Assembly (NCBI GenBank): GCA_032073245.1
Contig: DAMANX010000006.1
Coordinates: 123,020-187,019, forward strand
From: QVMG01 sp032073245
GTDB lineage: Bacteria; Bacteroidota; Bacteroidia; Bacteroidales; Tannerellaceae
Length of the DNA stretch: 64,000 nucleotides
Direction of reading: 5' to 3'
Positions 8,258-16,982 of this stretch are shown here, one piece after another (positions within the stretch are counted from its first letter, which is position 1; every line of letters begins with the position of its first letter). The notes under the pieces were generated by a model that was given only the letters and a program-made list of their open reading frames with translations, was not told the DNA's origin and did no database searches. The position numbers and the translations under genes were made by a program.

Positions 8258-9859
8258 ATGGAAAAGCATCTTTTTTTAGGGGATGAGGCCATTGCACAGG
8301 CAGCAATAGATGCCGGGCTTTCCGGAGTATATGCCTACCCGGGTACCCCTTCTACCGAAATTACCGAATATATACAGGCTTCGCCTACAGCAAAAGAGCG
8401 GGGTATTCATAGCCGATGGAGTACAAATGAGAAAACGGCAATGGAAACGGCTTTAGGAATGAGTTATGCCGGCAAACGGACACTTTGTTGTATGAAACAT
8501 GTGGGATTGAATGTTGCAGCCGATTGTTTTATGAATGCGGCAATGAGTGGTATAAATGGTGGTATGATCATTATCACAGCGGATGATCCTTCAATGCACT
8601 CTTCTCAAAACGAACAAGACAATCGTGTCTATGGTAATTTTGCTATGATCCCGATGTTGGAACCTTCTAATCAACAAGAGGCTTATGATATGGTATATGA
8701 TGGTTTTGAACTATCAGAAAAATTAGGTTATCCTATTCTATTGCGTATTACTACCCGTATGGCACATTCCCGTGCAGGTGTAGTGACACGTCCACAAAAA
8801 GAAGAAAACAAATTGCATACACCAGAAGACGGACGACAACGTTTTGTCTTACTTCCAGCTTTGGCTCGTAAGCGTTATAAAGTATTACTGGAAGCACAGA
8901 ATATTTTCACTGAAGTCTCAGAGACTTCGGGTTACAATACCTATTTTGATGCACCCAATAAGAATCTGGGAATTATTACAACAGGAATTGCCTTCAATTA
9001 TCTGTCGGAAAATTATCCGGATGGATTTGAATATCCGGTTTTAAAGATTACTCAGTATCCTTTACCTAAAAAGATGGTAGAGAAACTTGTAGATGAATGT
9101 AAAGAGATTCTTGTGCTAGAAGAAGGTTTTCCTATCGTGGAAGAACAACTGAAAGGATTTCTTGGACGGGGTATAATTGTTCATGGACGCCTGGATGGAA
9201 CACTTCAACGAGATGGAGAGCTAGGCCCGGATGCTGTAGGAAAAGCATTGGGTAAAAATATAGAAAGCTTTTATGCTATACCGGAAGTCGTGGAACAACG
9301 CCCACCGGCTTTATGTCAGGGTTGTGGACACCGCGATGTATATGAAGCTTTAAATGAGGTGTTATTAGAATATAATGGATCAGCAAAGGTCTTTAGTGAT
9401 ATAGGTTGCTATACACTGGGTGCACTGCCTCCTTTCCGGGCGATTGATACTTGTATTGATATGGGCGCATCTATTACTATGGCTAAAGGTGCTACAGACG
9501 CCGGACTATTTCCTGCAGTTGCTGTAATTGGAGATTCCACTTTTACGCATTCAGGTATGACAGGTTTATTGGACTGTGTCAATGAGGAAACAAATATTAC
9601 CATTGTTATTTCTGACAATGAAACAACAGCAATGACCGGTGGGCAGGATTCTGCAGGAACAGGCCGGCTGGAATCAATCTGTGCAGGTATTGGTGTTGAT
9701 CCTGCACATATCCGTGTGATGATACCTTTGAAGAAGAATTATGAGGAAATGAAATCCATTATCCGAGAAGAAATAGAATATAAAGGTGTATCTGTATTAA
9801 TTCCTCGTCGTGAGTGTATTCAAACATTTGCCAAAAAAAGAAAAGCAGCAACAAAATGA
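8258..9859 (+). CDS. iorA: Indolepyruvate:ferredoxin oxidoreductase, alpha subunit (no ferredoxin domain)
   Basis: The 533-residue thiamine-diphosphate enzyme subunit oxidatively decarboxylates aryl-pyruvates from aromatic amino acids to acyl-CoA, passing electrons to ferredoxin. The N-terminal pyrimidine domain has GVYAYPGTPSTEI, then MKHVGLNVAAD. The C-terminal TPP-binding part has CQGCGHRDV near residue 355, then IGDSTFTHSGM and ISDNETTAMTGGQ. Canonical IorA ends in a domain binding two 4Fe-4S clusters; here the chain stops at TFAKKRKAATK with no CxxCxxCxxxC motif. It overlaps iorB by four bases (ATGA), so the two are translationally coupled. A -7 box TATCTTTG is at 8207-8214, with a TTTG 23 bp further upstream. 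Confidence 0.92.
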   Translation: MEKHLFLGDEAIAQAAIDAGLSGVYAYPGTPSTEITEYIQASPTAKERGIHSRWSTNEKTAMETALGMSYAGKRTLCCMKHVGLNVAADCFMNAAMSGINGGMIIITADDPSMHSSQNEQDNRVYGNFAMIPMLEPSNQQEAYDMVYDGFELSEKLGYPILLRITTRMAHSRAGVVTRPQKEENKLHTPEDGRQRFVLLPALARKRYKVLLEAQNIFTEVSETSGYNTYFDAPNKNLGIITTGIAFNYLSENYPDGFEYPVLKITQYPLPKKMVEKLVDECKEILVLEEGFPIVEEQLKGFLGRGIIVHGRLDGTLQRDGELGPDAVGKALGKNIESFYAIPEVVEQRPPALCQGCGHRDVYEALNEVLLEYNGSAKVFSDIGCYTLGALPPFRAIDTCIDMGASITMAKGATDAGLFPAVAVIGDSTFTHSGMTGLLDCVNEETNITIVISDNETTAMTGGQDSAGTGRLESICAGIGVDPAHIRVMIPLKKNYEEMKSIIREEIEYKGVSVLIPRRECIQTFAKKRKAATK

Positions 9860-10437
9860 AGATAGATATTATTTTATCAGGGGTAGGAGGCCAGGGGATC
9901 CTCTCTATTGCAGCCGTTATAGGTGAAGCAGCATTAAAAGAAGGCTTGTATATGAAGCAGGCGGAAGTTCATGGTATGAGTCAACGTGGTGGAGATGTTC
10001 AATCGAACCTGCGTTTATCAGATAAACCTATTGCTTCGGATCTCATAGCTTTGGGGCAGGCAGATATGATCATTTCTTTAGAACCTATGGAAAGCCTTCG
10101 TTATCTGCCTTTCTTGAAAAAAGATGGCTGGTTGGTAACCAATTCACAGCCTTTTGTGAATATCCCCAATTATCCTGAAATGGAAAAAGTGGAATCTGAA
10201 TTAAGTAAACTGCCTCATAAAGTGGTTTTAGATGTAGAAGCTATTGCTAAAGAGCTCGGTTCTTCCCGTTCAGCTAATATTGTTATGTTAGGTGCTGCTG
10301 CTCCTTTTATAAATATTGAATTTTCTAAACTTGAAGATGGAATCCGTCGTATATTCGGACGTAAAGGAGAAGATATAGTAAATATGAATTTAAAAGCATT
10401 AAATGCGGGCTATCAATTCGCCCAAAATAGGAAATAA
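9856..10437 (+). CDS. iorB: Indolepyruvate:ferredoxin oxidoreductase, beta subunit
   Basis: This 193-residue gamma-type subunit of 2-oxoacid oxidoreductases has the typical N-terminus IILSGVGGQGILSIA, followed by AEVHGMSQRGGDV. It completes the IorAB enzyme. I chose the ATG at 9856, which overlaps the iorA stop codon, rather than a GTG at 9814 that would add an unrelated N-terminal tail. A strong terminator follows. Confidence 0.94.
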   Translation: MKIDIILSGVGGQGILSIAAVIGEAALKEGLYMKQAEVHGMSQRGGDVQSNLRLSDKPIASDLIALGQADMIISLEPMESLRYLPFLKKDGWLVTNSQPFVNIPNYPEMEKVESELSKLPHKVVLDVEAIAKELGSSRSANIVMLGAAAPFINIEFSKLEDGIRRIFGRKGEDIVNMNLKALNAGYQFAQNRK

Positions 10438-10457
10438 TTATTAATAGATAAGGTGAG

Positions 10458-10496
10458 AATCGCATTATTCAGGGAAAGAATAATGCGATTTTTTTA
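10458..10496 (+). terminator. Terminator of iorAB
   Basis: AATCGCATTATTC pairs with GAATAATGCGATT, followed by a run of seven T residues. Confidence 0.9.
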
Positions 10497-10516
10497 TTTA
10501 CTATGTTAACTTATTG

Positions 10517-11395
10517 TTACTCATTCTCGGGTGCAGAAAGATCATATAAGTCTAATATTCCCTGAGGGACGACAAAGCAGTAACACATTGAGAATGCGTT
10601 GTCGAGGGCTAAATCGGGGCGTATTGTCGGGTCGTATTTAAGGATGCTCCGGATGCTTTTAATGCGGTTGTCGATGGTTTCCGGATCGAAGAAAACAGTA
10701 GTGATTTCTGATTTCTCATTTTTATCGGTGCGCATGATACTTTTTAGTTTTTTTCCTATTTGGAATTGATTAAGGGCTGCCAGAAGCATTGTTTTGACGC
10801 GCTCATCCGGGTATATTTCAATGGCGGGTAAGAATCTTTCAAGTTTTTCGTTTTCCGGGTTTTTATGAAATCTTCCTTTACCATGTATTTTATATAATTC
10901 TCTTCTGACCATATCCAGGTTTGCTAATAAATAATAGATTGTTCCCAGGCCATAATAGGGGTCTGCTGCATTTTTATTTTCTTTTATGGCATTTTCAAAA
11001 TCACGAATTGCCTTACGGTATTCAAATCTATTGAGTGACGTGCTTGTGATATAATGTACCTGGCCTCGCGTTATTAATGCACGAACATTGTATGGATTGA
11101 TCTTTAGTTGTTGCGACAGCTTGATTAAGATGTCGGAATATGGATCGTTCAATTCGGTTTTGAGCGGCGGAATAGATTCTCCATAAATCAATAATTCTTC
11201 AATCATATCCTTTGTTGCTTTTGCATTTCTGCTTATTTCTTCCTGGTCGATAGCCACATAATTGTCTTGTTTAGGATATATTCCAAACACCACACTGACG
11301 ATGATACCAACTATCGCAATAGGTAGACCGATTGCGGTATATTTACTCGGAAGCGACCATTTCTGCCATTGATTTTTGGTTGGTATCAGTCCCAT
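10517..11395 (-). CDS. Membrane-anchored TPR-like protein, function unknown
   Basis: The 292-residue protein has a short basic N-terminus, one membrane segment (residues ~18-40, AIGLPIAIVGIIVSVVFGIY) and a long outside domain. Residues ~90-170 contain helical repeats of TPR character, e.g. NPYNVRALITRGQVHY and AADPYYGLGTIYYLLANLD. These usually mediate protein-protein contacts. The C-terminal third (RSILKYDPTIRPDLALDNAF) is not a family I recognise. No partner gene is adjacent; iorB and this gene converge. Confidence 0.75.
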   Translation of the reverse strand: MGLIPTKNQWQKWSLPSKYTAIGLPIAIVGIIVSVVFGIYPKQDNYVAIDQEEISRNAKATKDMIEELLIYGESIPPLKTELNDPYSDILIKLSQQLKINPYNVRALITRGQVHYITSTSLNRFEYRKAIRDFENAIKENKNAADPYYGLGTIYYLLANLDMVRRELYKIHGKGRFHKNPENEKLERFLPAIEIYPDERVKTMLLAALNQFQIGKKLKSIMRTDKNEKSEITTVFFDPETIDNRIKSIRSILKYDPTIRPDLALDNAFSMCYCFVVPQGILDLYDLSAPENE

Positions 11396-11539
11396 GGCTT
11401 AATTATTAAGAGGATGAATATCAAATTATTTTTGCTACTTGTTTGCAGGGGAAAAATACGATAAATATTTCTATTTAAAATGTTCTTATTGAAAATTTTG
11501 CGGAAAAATTTTAAAGAGAATTCTTCTGTCTAACTCTTG

Positions 11540-12676
11540 TTAATTAACTCCCGGCATTCTTTCAGTTTCTATTGTGCTCCAAACCAATCCGTCTTCTCGG
11601 ATATGCCATACAGTATTATTTTCTATCGGCAATAGAATTTCATAAGTAGATGGTGTGGTAAATACCTTTAGGTTGCTTATCCATTCCGGTTTACAGACTT
11701 CTTCCGGTTTCAAATTGGCAAGAATAGAAGCATATTCATCATAAGCCTGCCGGTATTCGCGTTGTCTATAATAGAGTTGGCGGAGCATCCATTTAATATC
11801 TTCATCCTGATTCCATTTGAAAGGGACTTCACCTGTTCCGGCTACCTTTTCTGTAAACTGAACAAAACCCCAGTACTCAGGCAAGTGAATATTAATTACT
11901 CCTGTTGGTGCCCATACCCAATTATGTTCACGAATATTACTTTCTCCTGGCATAGGTATTTTTACATATTTGCCATCTTTTACTTCGGTGGTCCATTGTA
12001 CACGGGAGAAGTTGACTCGAATTTGTTCGCCTTCCATTGGTTTTTCTTCACGACGCATTACCTGGTAAATAGAAGGCCAGGGTATAAATATTTCTCCACT
12101 CCAGTATTTGTCTGTATCATTTGGATTGTTCAAGGTGCCTTCTATATGGAAGGCTGATTTCATACCGATATATTCCCAATTGTTTAATACGACAGGATTA
12201 TCCCGATAGGGTTTGGAGAGATAAAGATCCCATTCAGTTCCTAGGGCATTTACTTCATATTCAAGATAATTGTGCGTATCGTTTGTAGGGTTTAGAAAAA
12301 TCTCAAAGTCATTATCTTGGAAGATCACTGCATCATGTTCAGTTATTGTTGCCCAGACATGTGGCTCTTCTATTTCAAAAGCAAAATACATACCTTGATC
12401 ATCATGTGCCATCTTTGCCCGGGTTTGGAAATGGGGGAGAGGTTGCAAATCTCCTTCTATATCGACAAAATCACTTGTCCACGGTATGGCATCCCATTCT
12501 TCGGGTAATAGTTTACCATCAATAGTAATTGTGCCGGGTGTTTTATAGCACACATAGGAAGGAGGATTAAAGGGAGGACGTTCTGCGTACCATACTTCTT
12601 TTGTTCTTTCTTGTTTACAGGAAAAGCTACATATACATAAAGCAGATATAAAGATTACGAATATTGTTTTTTTCAT
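11540..12676 (-). CDS. CBM9-like carbohydrate-binding lipoprotein
   Basis: The 378-residue protein has a signal peptide with lipobox (CICSFSC, Cys near residue 20), so it is a likely surface or periplasmic lipoprotein. The domain that follows matches family-9-like carbohydrate-binding modules: TITIDGKLLPEEWD, KMAHDDQGMYFAFEIEEP, DNDFEIFLNP and LEYEVNALGTEWDL. A C-terminal helical tail (residues ~290-340, RQLYYRQREYRQAYDEY) follows. Such proteins bind sugars or serve in polysaccharide handling, but no glycosidase or SusCD pair is nearby. The next gene upstream, a serine hydrolase, is on the same strand 16 bp away and may share its transcript. Confidence 0.82.
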   Translation of the reverse strand: MKKTIFVIFISALCICSFSCKQERTKEVWYAERPPFNPPSYVCYKTPGTITIDGKLLPEEWDAIPWTSDFVDIEGDLQPLPHFQTRAKMAHDDQGMYFAFEIEEPHVWATITEHDAVIFQDNDFEIFLNPTNDTHNYLEYEVNALGTEWDLYLSKPYRDNPVVLNNWEYIGMKSAFHIEGTLNNPNDTDKYWSGEIFIPWPSIYQVMRREEKPMEGEQIRVNFSRVQWTTEVKDGKYVKIPMPGESNIREHNWVWAPTGVINIHLPEYWGFVQFTEKVAGTGEVPFKWNQDEDIKWMLRQLYYRQREYRQAYDEYASILANLKPEEVCKPEWISNLKVFTTPSTYEILLPIENNTVWHIREDGLVWSTIETERMPGVN

Positions 12677-12691
12677 GGGTTGTATAGTTAT

Positions 12692-13849
12692 TTATAAATT
12701 TTCACTTGCATCTAAAATGAAAGTGGCAGCAGATAACCATATATCTATATCTTCCGGATAATGTTGGGAAGTATAAATATCGCTCCTTTTTTTACCAAGA
12801 CGAACAACCACTGCATTTCTTTCAGGAATAGCAAAGATGTATTGACCGAGAATTCCCCGCATATATGGAATTTGCATACCTTTATATGTTAAATTCCAGA
12901 ATTGAAATCCATAATATTTATTGGTTTCATTATAATCTTTATAAATAAGTGAGGAATCGGGAGTAATAGCTTCCTCTAGATAAGAAGACGATATCAATTG
13001 GTTATTACTCCAAGCCCCATTGTTTAATATTAGTTGACCAAAGCGGGCAAAATCTCTGGCATTACTATTAAAACAACAATACGCTTTTTCAACTCCGTCT
13101 TTTTTATCAAGGCTCCAGAGTGCGTCTTCTTCAGCTTGCATAGGGGTCCAAAACTTACGGGAAACATAATTGCTGACATTCTCTCCAGTTGCTTTTTCTA
13201 CAATAAAAGTAAGCAATTGGGTTACTCCGCTTTGATAGACAAAGTTGACACCCGGTTCCTCAATCTCTTTCATATTAAAAGTTACCTTTTGCAGGTCATT
13301 ACCATAATAAAGTTTAGTGGTGGGAGAAAAAGGCGAGGTATAAGCTTCCTGGAAATCGACTCCGGCACTCATAGTGAGCAGATGGCGAATGGTGAGTGTC
13401 TTTCCATTGTATCCAATAAAATCCCGATAGAAATCGCTCACTGGTTGATCTACACTCTTTATCAGTCCTTCATCAATAGCACATCCGATAGCCAAAGATA
13501 CAATGCTTTTAGCCATGGAGAAAGAATTGCTATGGGATTGTGGTGAATAATCTTCCCAATATTCTTCAAAAAGCAATTTCCCATCCTTAATAATTACAAA
13601 AGCGATAGTTTCAAACTCTTCAAACATCGGGGTATATTCCGTTGGAAGAGAAAGTTTATTATATACTTCTGCTTTTGGCCAGGGTGCAGGGTTTCCAGCC
13701 TTAATAATTCGATTCTCAAAGATGGGATATTGATCTATTTTCGGATGCAGATATATTAAAGCTTTACGTAGATAATAATTAGAAGGCAGAGCCAGGAAAG
13801 AGGCTATTCCTATAAGGATAATAATTATTCCTGTTAATAGTTTTTTCAT
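12692..13849 (-). CDS. Serine hydrolase, beta-lactamase class C-like family
   Basis: This 385-residue protein has an N-terminal signal or anchor segment (residues 3-21). The SxxK catalytic motif is S111-M-A-K114 in SFSMAKSIVS. A Tyr motif follows (VYQSGVTQLL), and HLLTMSAGVDFQE is typical of the family. These proteins include esterases, D-aminopeptidases and DD-peptidases, and sequence alone does not give the substrate. It is probably co-transcribed with the CBM9-like gene 16 bp downstream. There is no lipobox, so it may be periplasmic and tethered by the N-terminal segment. Confidence 0.88.
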   Translation of the reverse strand: MKKLLTGIIIILIGIASFLALPSNYYLRKALIYLHPKIDQYPIFENRIIKAGNPAPWPKAEVYNKLSLPTEYTPMFEEFETIAFVIIKDGKLLFEEYWEDYSPQSHSNSFSMAKSIVSLAIGCAIDEGLIKSVDQPVSDFYRDFIGYNGKTLTIRHLLTMSAGVDFQEAYTSPFSPTTKLYYGNDLQKVTFNMKEIEEPGVNFVYQSGVTQLLTFIVEKATGENVSNYVSRKFWTPMQAEEDALWSLDKKDGVEKAYCCFNSNARDFARFGQLILNNGAWSNNQLISSSYLEEAITPDSSLIYKDYNETNKYYGFQFWNLTYKGMQIPYMRGILGQYIFAIPERNAVVVRLGKKRSDIYTSQHYPEDIDIWLSAATFILDASENL

Positions 13850-13879
13850 GTTATCTACGAATTATTTAAGATTTTTTTT

Positions 13880-13936
13880 GTCCTTAAAACCTTAAATGCC
13901 TTTAAAGCCTTTGAAGGCATTTAAGGCTTTAAGGAC
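13880..13936 (-). terminator. Long hairpin downstream of the carbonic-anhydrase-like gene
   Basis: A nearly perfect ~25-bp stem is built from repeated CCTTAAA/TTTAAGG words. On the minus strand it is followed by A/T-rich sequence. It probably ends transcription of the gene at 13971-14501. Confidence 0.6.
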
Positions 13937-13970
13937 AATTCAAGTCTGTCAATCTATCTTCAAATTTCTT

Positions 13971-14501
13971 TCAATTTAAATTTTCTTCTTCTTTATACCA
14001 AGAAGAATACATGTGATAGTTCTTTGCAATCTTTTGATTGATCTCTTTGGATTGTTCCGGATCAACTTCTTTCACAAACTTGGCTGGAACGCCGGCATAG
14101 ATGCTTCCCGGTTCAATAATGGTTTTGCTGAGAACTACAGAGCCGGCAGCAACGATAGCACCTTCTCCCACAACGACATGGTCAAGAACCACAGATCCCA
14201 TACCTATTAAAGCTCCTGCACATATTTTAGCACCGTGTATTGTTACATTATGACCGATAGACACGTCGTCTTCAATCTCAATAGTAGATTTCTCATACAA
14301 AGTATGTAAAACGGAACCATCCTGAATATTTACTCCATTACCAATGCGAATTGAATTAACATCTCCACGTAAAACCGTTCCAAACCAAATACTGCAACCT
14401 TCTCCGATTTCAACATCTCCTATAATAGTTGCGTTATCTGCCAGAAATGTGTCTTCTCCTATGACGGGCGTAAAGCCACGTACTGATTTTATTAAAGCCA
14501 T
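13971..14501 (-). CDS. Gamma-class carbonic anhydrase-like protein
   Basis: The 176-residue left-handed beta-helix protein is made of hexapeptide repeats (IGDVEIGEGCSIWFG, IRIGNGVNIQDGS). The three metal-binding histidines of gamma carbonic anhydrases are present at H66, H84 and H89 (SVLHTLY; GHNVTIHG). The trimeric enzyme would interconvert CO2 and bicarbonate in the cytosol. Many short members of this family (YrdA/PaaY-like) have weak or unproven activity, so the reaction is inferred. A C-terminal helix typical of the fold follows (residues ~150-176). Confidence 0.92.
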   Translation of the reverse strand: MALIKSVRGFTPVIGEDTFLADNATIIGDVEIGEGCSIWFGTVLRGDVNSIRIGNGVNIQDGSVLHTLYEKSTIEIEDDVSIGHNVTIHGAKICAGALIGMGSVVLDHVVVGEGAIVAAGSVVLSKTIIEPGSIYAGVPAKFVKEVDPEQSKEINQKIAKNYHMYSSWYKEEENLN

Positions 14502-14506
14502 TTAAT

Positions 14507-14589
14507 TAACGATTAGTGATTAACGGTTAACGATTAACATTAATATGGTTTTTGAATACTAATCGTTAATCACTAATCGTTAATCGTTA
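14507..14589. repeat. Inverted repeat of TTAACGATTA words
   Basis: Several copies of ATTAACGATTAG-type words on the left are complementary to CTAATCGTTAAT-type words on the right. It fills the gap between two minus-strand genes and may act as a terminator for the aminopeptidase transcript. Confidence 0.65.
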
Positions 14590-14592
14590 TAT

Positions 14593-16380
14593 TCAGATTT
14601 CTTTTGTTTTCTCTTTCAACCACTCTGCTTCTTTTTCGTTAAGATGAGGGCTGAGAAGGTCGTATACTATTTGATGGTATTTGTTGATCCATGCATGTTC
14701 ACGTGCGGATAACATAGGAACAATTACCAATCGCGTGTCAATATAGCAAAGAGTGAGAGTCTCGAAATTGAGGAATTTCCCCCATTCGGTATCACTGTCT
14801 TCCCGTACAAGTATCATGTTTTCGATGCGAATTCCATATTCTCCAGTACGGTACATTGCCGGTTCATTACTTATTACCATGCCTGGCTTTAGAGTAACTG
14901 AATTTTCTTCCATACGAATGCTTTGCGGGCCTTCGTGTACATTGAGGCAATGGCCGATGCCATGACCTGTACCATGAAGATAATTAATACCGGCATCCCA
15001 TAATGCTTTACGAGCTAATATATCCAGTTGGGAACCACGTGTGTTAGCAGGGAATTTACTTTTAGCCAAACTAATATGCCCTTTCAGTACGCGTGTGAAA
15101 TCTTTTTTCATCTGTTCTGTCGGTTCACCTAAAGCTATCGTACGAGTGATATCTGTAGTTCCATCCAGATATTGTGCTCCTGAATCCATGAGGAATAATC
15201 CTTTTGCTTGTAGAGTCGCATCGGTTTCTGGTGTAGGGCCGTAATGAACGATAGCGGCATGTTCGGCATAGCCGCTAATGGTTTCAAAGCTATCCATCAA
15301 ATACATGGGTTGTTCAGATCGTAAAGTCGATAGTTTATTCGAAGCACTTATTTCTGTAACGATATTTCCCGTAGCCATTTCTTTTTCCAGCCAGATATAG
15401 AATTTTGTCAGCGCAATACCATCTTTAATCAAAGCATTATGGAAACCTTTTATTTCAGTTTCATTTTTGATGCTCTTAAGATGATTGGCCGGTGTAATCC
15501 CCTCTATTATGGTGCATTTGGGGGGGATTGCATTGAATAAAGAAATATTGGTTTTATTCTTATCAATAAATACTGTGTAGTTTTCAGGTAAATGAGATAA
15601 ATAAGTTTGAATACGGGAATAGTCAGCGAGAGTGACTCCTTCTTCTTTCAGGTTTCTGGCAATCTCTTCTGTCATTTTTTTCGGATCGATAAAAAGAACA
15701 CTTTCTTTTTCGGAAACAAAGCCATAGCTTACTGCAACCGGATTGTATGTAACATCTGTTCCACGGATATTAAATGTCCAGGCTATCTCATCTAATGTTC
15801 CCAGAATAAGGCAGTCAGCTCCTTCTTTATGCAACTGATCGTTTATTGCATTCAGTTTTTGAGAAACGGATTGTCCGCTAAGGTCAACCGGCATTTCAAA
15901 TATCTGATTGCCTGGAATAGGGGGGCGATCTTCCCAAATCATATTTATAAGATCATGGGTTGTCTCGAATCCAATACCTTTTTTTGCTAATTTGTTTTCA
16001 AGCGATATGGCTTCGGCTGCACTATAGGTTTGTCCATCCAAACCGACTGTCTGATCCTTTTCGAGTTCCTGCCACAGAAAATCAATAATAGTAGGGGTTT
16101 CCGGTAATGAAGCTTTATATAATTCTATACCCGATCCTTCGAGCTGAATTTCAGCCTGCAGGAAATAACGAGAGTCCGTCCATAAACCGGCTTTGTTTGC
16201 TGTTATGACCACTGTTCCTGCAGAACCGTTAAACCCAGATATCCAACTACGCGACTTCCATCGATCGGCCGGATATTCACTTAGATGAGGATCTGAACTA
16301 GGTATTATATAAGCATCAATTCGATACTTCTTCATCATCTCACGTAAAGCAGATAGACGTGTAGGAATAATTGACTTCAT
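14593..16380 (-). CDS. Xaa-Pro aminopeptidase (M24B family)
   Basis: The 595-residue protein has the three-domain layout of large aminopeptidase P. Two creatinase-like N-terminal domains (residues ~1-300) lead into a metal-dependent pita-bread domain. Metal ligands are visible in DGTTDITRT (two Asp), HGTGHGIGH (His), SNEPAMY (Glu) and GIRIENM (Glu). It removes N-terminal residues preceding proline and is probably cytosolic, as no signal peptide is present. A C-terminal M24_C tail (TLCYIDTRLI-like TLCYIDTRLV) is present. A minus-strand -7 box TATCTTTG is at 16415-16408. Confidence 0.95.
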   Translation of the reverse strand: MKSIIPTRLSALREMMKKYRIDAYIIPSSDPHLSEYPADRWKSRSWISGFNGSAGTVVITANKAGLWTDSRYFLQAEIQLEGSGIELYKASLPETPTIIDFLWQELEKDQTVGLDGQTYSAAEAISLENKLAKKGIGFETTHDLINMIWEDRPPIPGNQIFEMPVDLSGQSVSQKLNAINDQLHKEGADCLILGTLDEIAWTFNIRGTDVTYNPVAVSYGFVSEKESVLFIDPKKMTEEIARNLKEEGVTLADYSRIQTYLSHLPENYTVFIDKNKTNISLFNAIPPKCTIIEGITPANHLKSIKNETEIKGFHNALIKDGIALTKFYIWLEKEMATGNIVTEISASNKLSTLRSEQPMYLMDSFETISGYAEHAAIVHYGPTPETDATLQAKGLFLMDSGAQYLDGTTDITRTIALGEPTEQMKKDFTRVLKGHISLAKSKFPANTRGSQLDILARKALWDAGINYLHGTGHGIGHCLNVHEGPQSIRMEENSVTLKPGMVISNEPAMYRTGEYGIRIENMILVREDSDTEWGKFLNFETLTLCYIDTRLVIVPMLSAREHAWINKYHQIVYDLLSPHLNEKEAEWLKEKTKEI

Positions 16381-16636
16381 AGATGATTGTGTTTTGTTTT
16401 ATTTCTACAAAGATACTAAATCGCTTTAAAAATAAAATCAATAGATCAAAAACTATACAAATTGTCACAACTATGTATGGTTTGATGTTTTATAATAGGT
16501 GTTTTGTAGTTAAACTATGCATAGAAACATTTTTTAACCTATCTATTTTCAAGTGGAATTTTATAATCGTTGACATTTTGCTTTTAATATAGTAAATGCT
16601 CTTTTCCGGAATTTTAAGAATTATTTTCCTGAAAGT
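16381..16636. other. Intergenic region, no gene seen
   Basis: This AT-rich gap lies between the aminopeptidase and rpsU. It contains a block at 16523-16549 that recurs at 40996-41021 (AACCTATCTRTTT core). A short frame across it has no family resemblance and I do not call it. Confidence 0.5.
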
Positions 16637-16668
16637 TTTGCTATTAAGGAAACAATCCGTAATTTTGC
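16637..16668 (+). promoter_or_regulatory. Promoter of rpsU
   Basis: TTTTG (16637-16641), 19 bp, then TAATTTTG (16661-16668): a textbook Bacteroidetes promoter, ~49 bp upstream of the start codon. Confidence 0.88.
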
Positions 16669-16716
16669 TGCCCGTTTTACGGATATAAATATTTAAATAA
16701 CTATATAAACATCATT

Positions 16717-16908
16717 ATGATTGTAGTACCATTGAAGGAAGGCGAAAACATTGAAAAAGCGCTTAAAAAGTTTAAAAGAAAGTTTGAGAAAACAGGAGTT
16801 GTTAAAGAATTGAGAAGCCGTCAGGCATTTATCAAGCCTTCTGTAACAAAGAGAAAGCAAAATATGCGTGCTGCATATGTGCAGAAGTTGCAACAAATGG
16901 AAGAGTAA
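16717..16908 (+). CDS. rpsU: 30S ribosomal protein S21
   Basis: This 63-residue, highly basic protein begins MIVVPLKEGENIEKALKKFK and has the conserved RSRQAFIKPS segment of bS21. S21 sits near the anti-Shine-Dalgarno end of 16S rRNA, and in Bacteroidia S21 with its neighbours helps to hide that sequence, consistent with the lack of Shine-Dalgarno sites here. It starts the conserved order rpsU, tyrosine recombinase, hpf. Confidence 0.96.
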   Translation: MIVVPLKEGENIEKALKKFKRKFEKTGVVKELRSRQAFIKPSVTKRKQNMRAAYVQKLQQMEE

Positions 16909-16982
16909 AATATACTTACCAAGACTTGTTTAATTGAATACTTATTTTTATATTCGTTGCATGTTAAAATGATGTGGCGAAT

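Noticed and set aside
16383..16592. A 69-codon frame before rpsU
   Set aside because: Phe/Ile/Lys-rich translation of AT-rich DNA with no recognisable pattern; it ends before the rpsU promoter.
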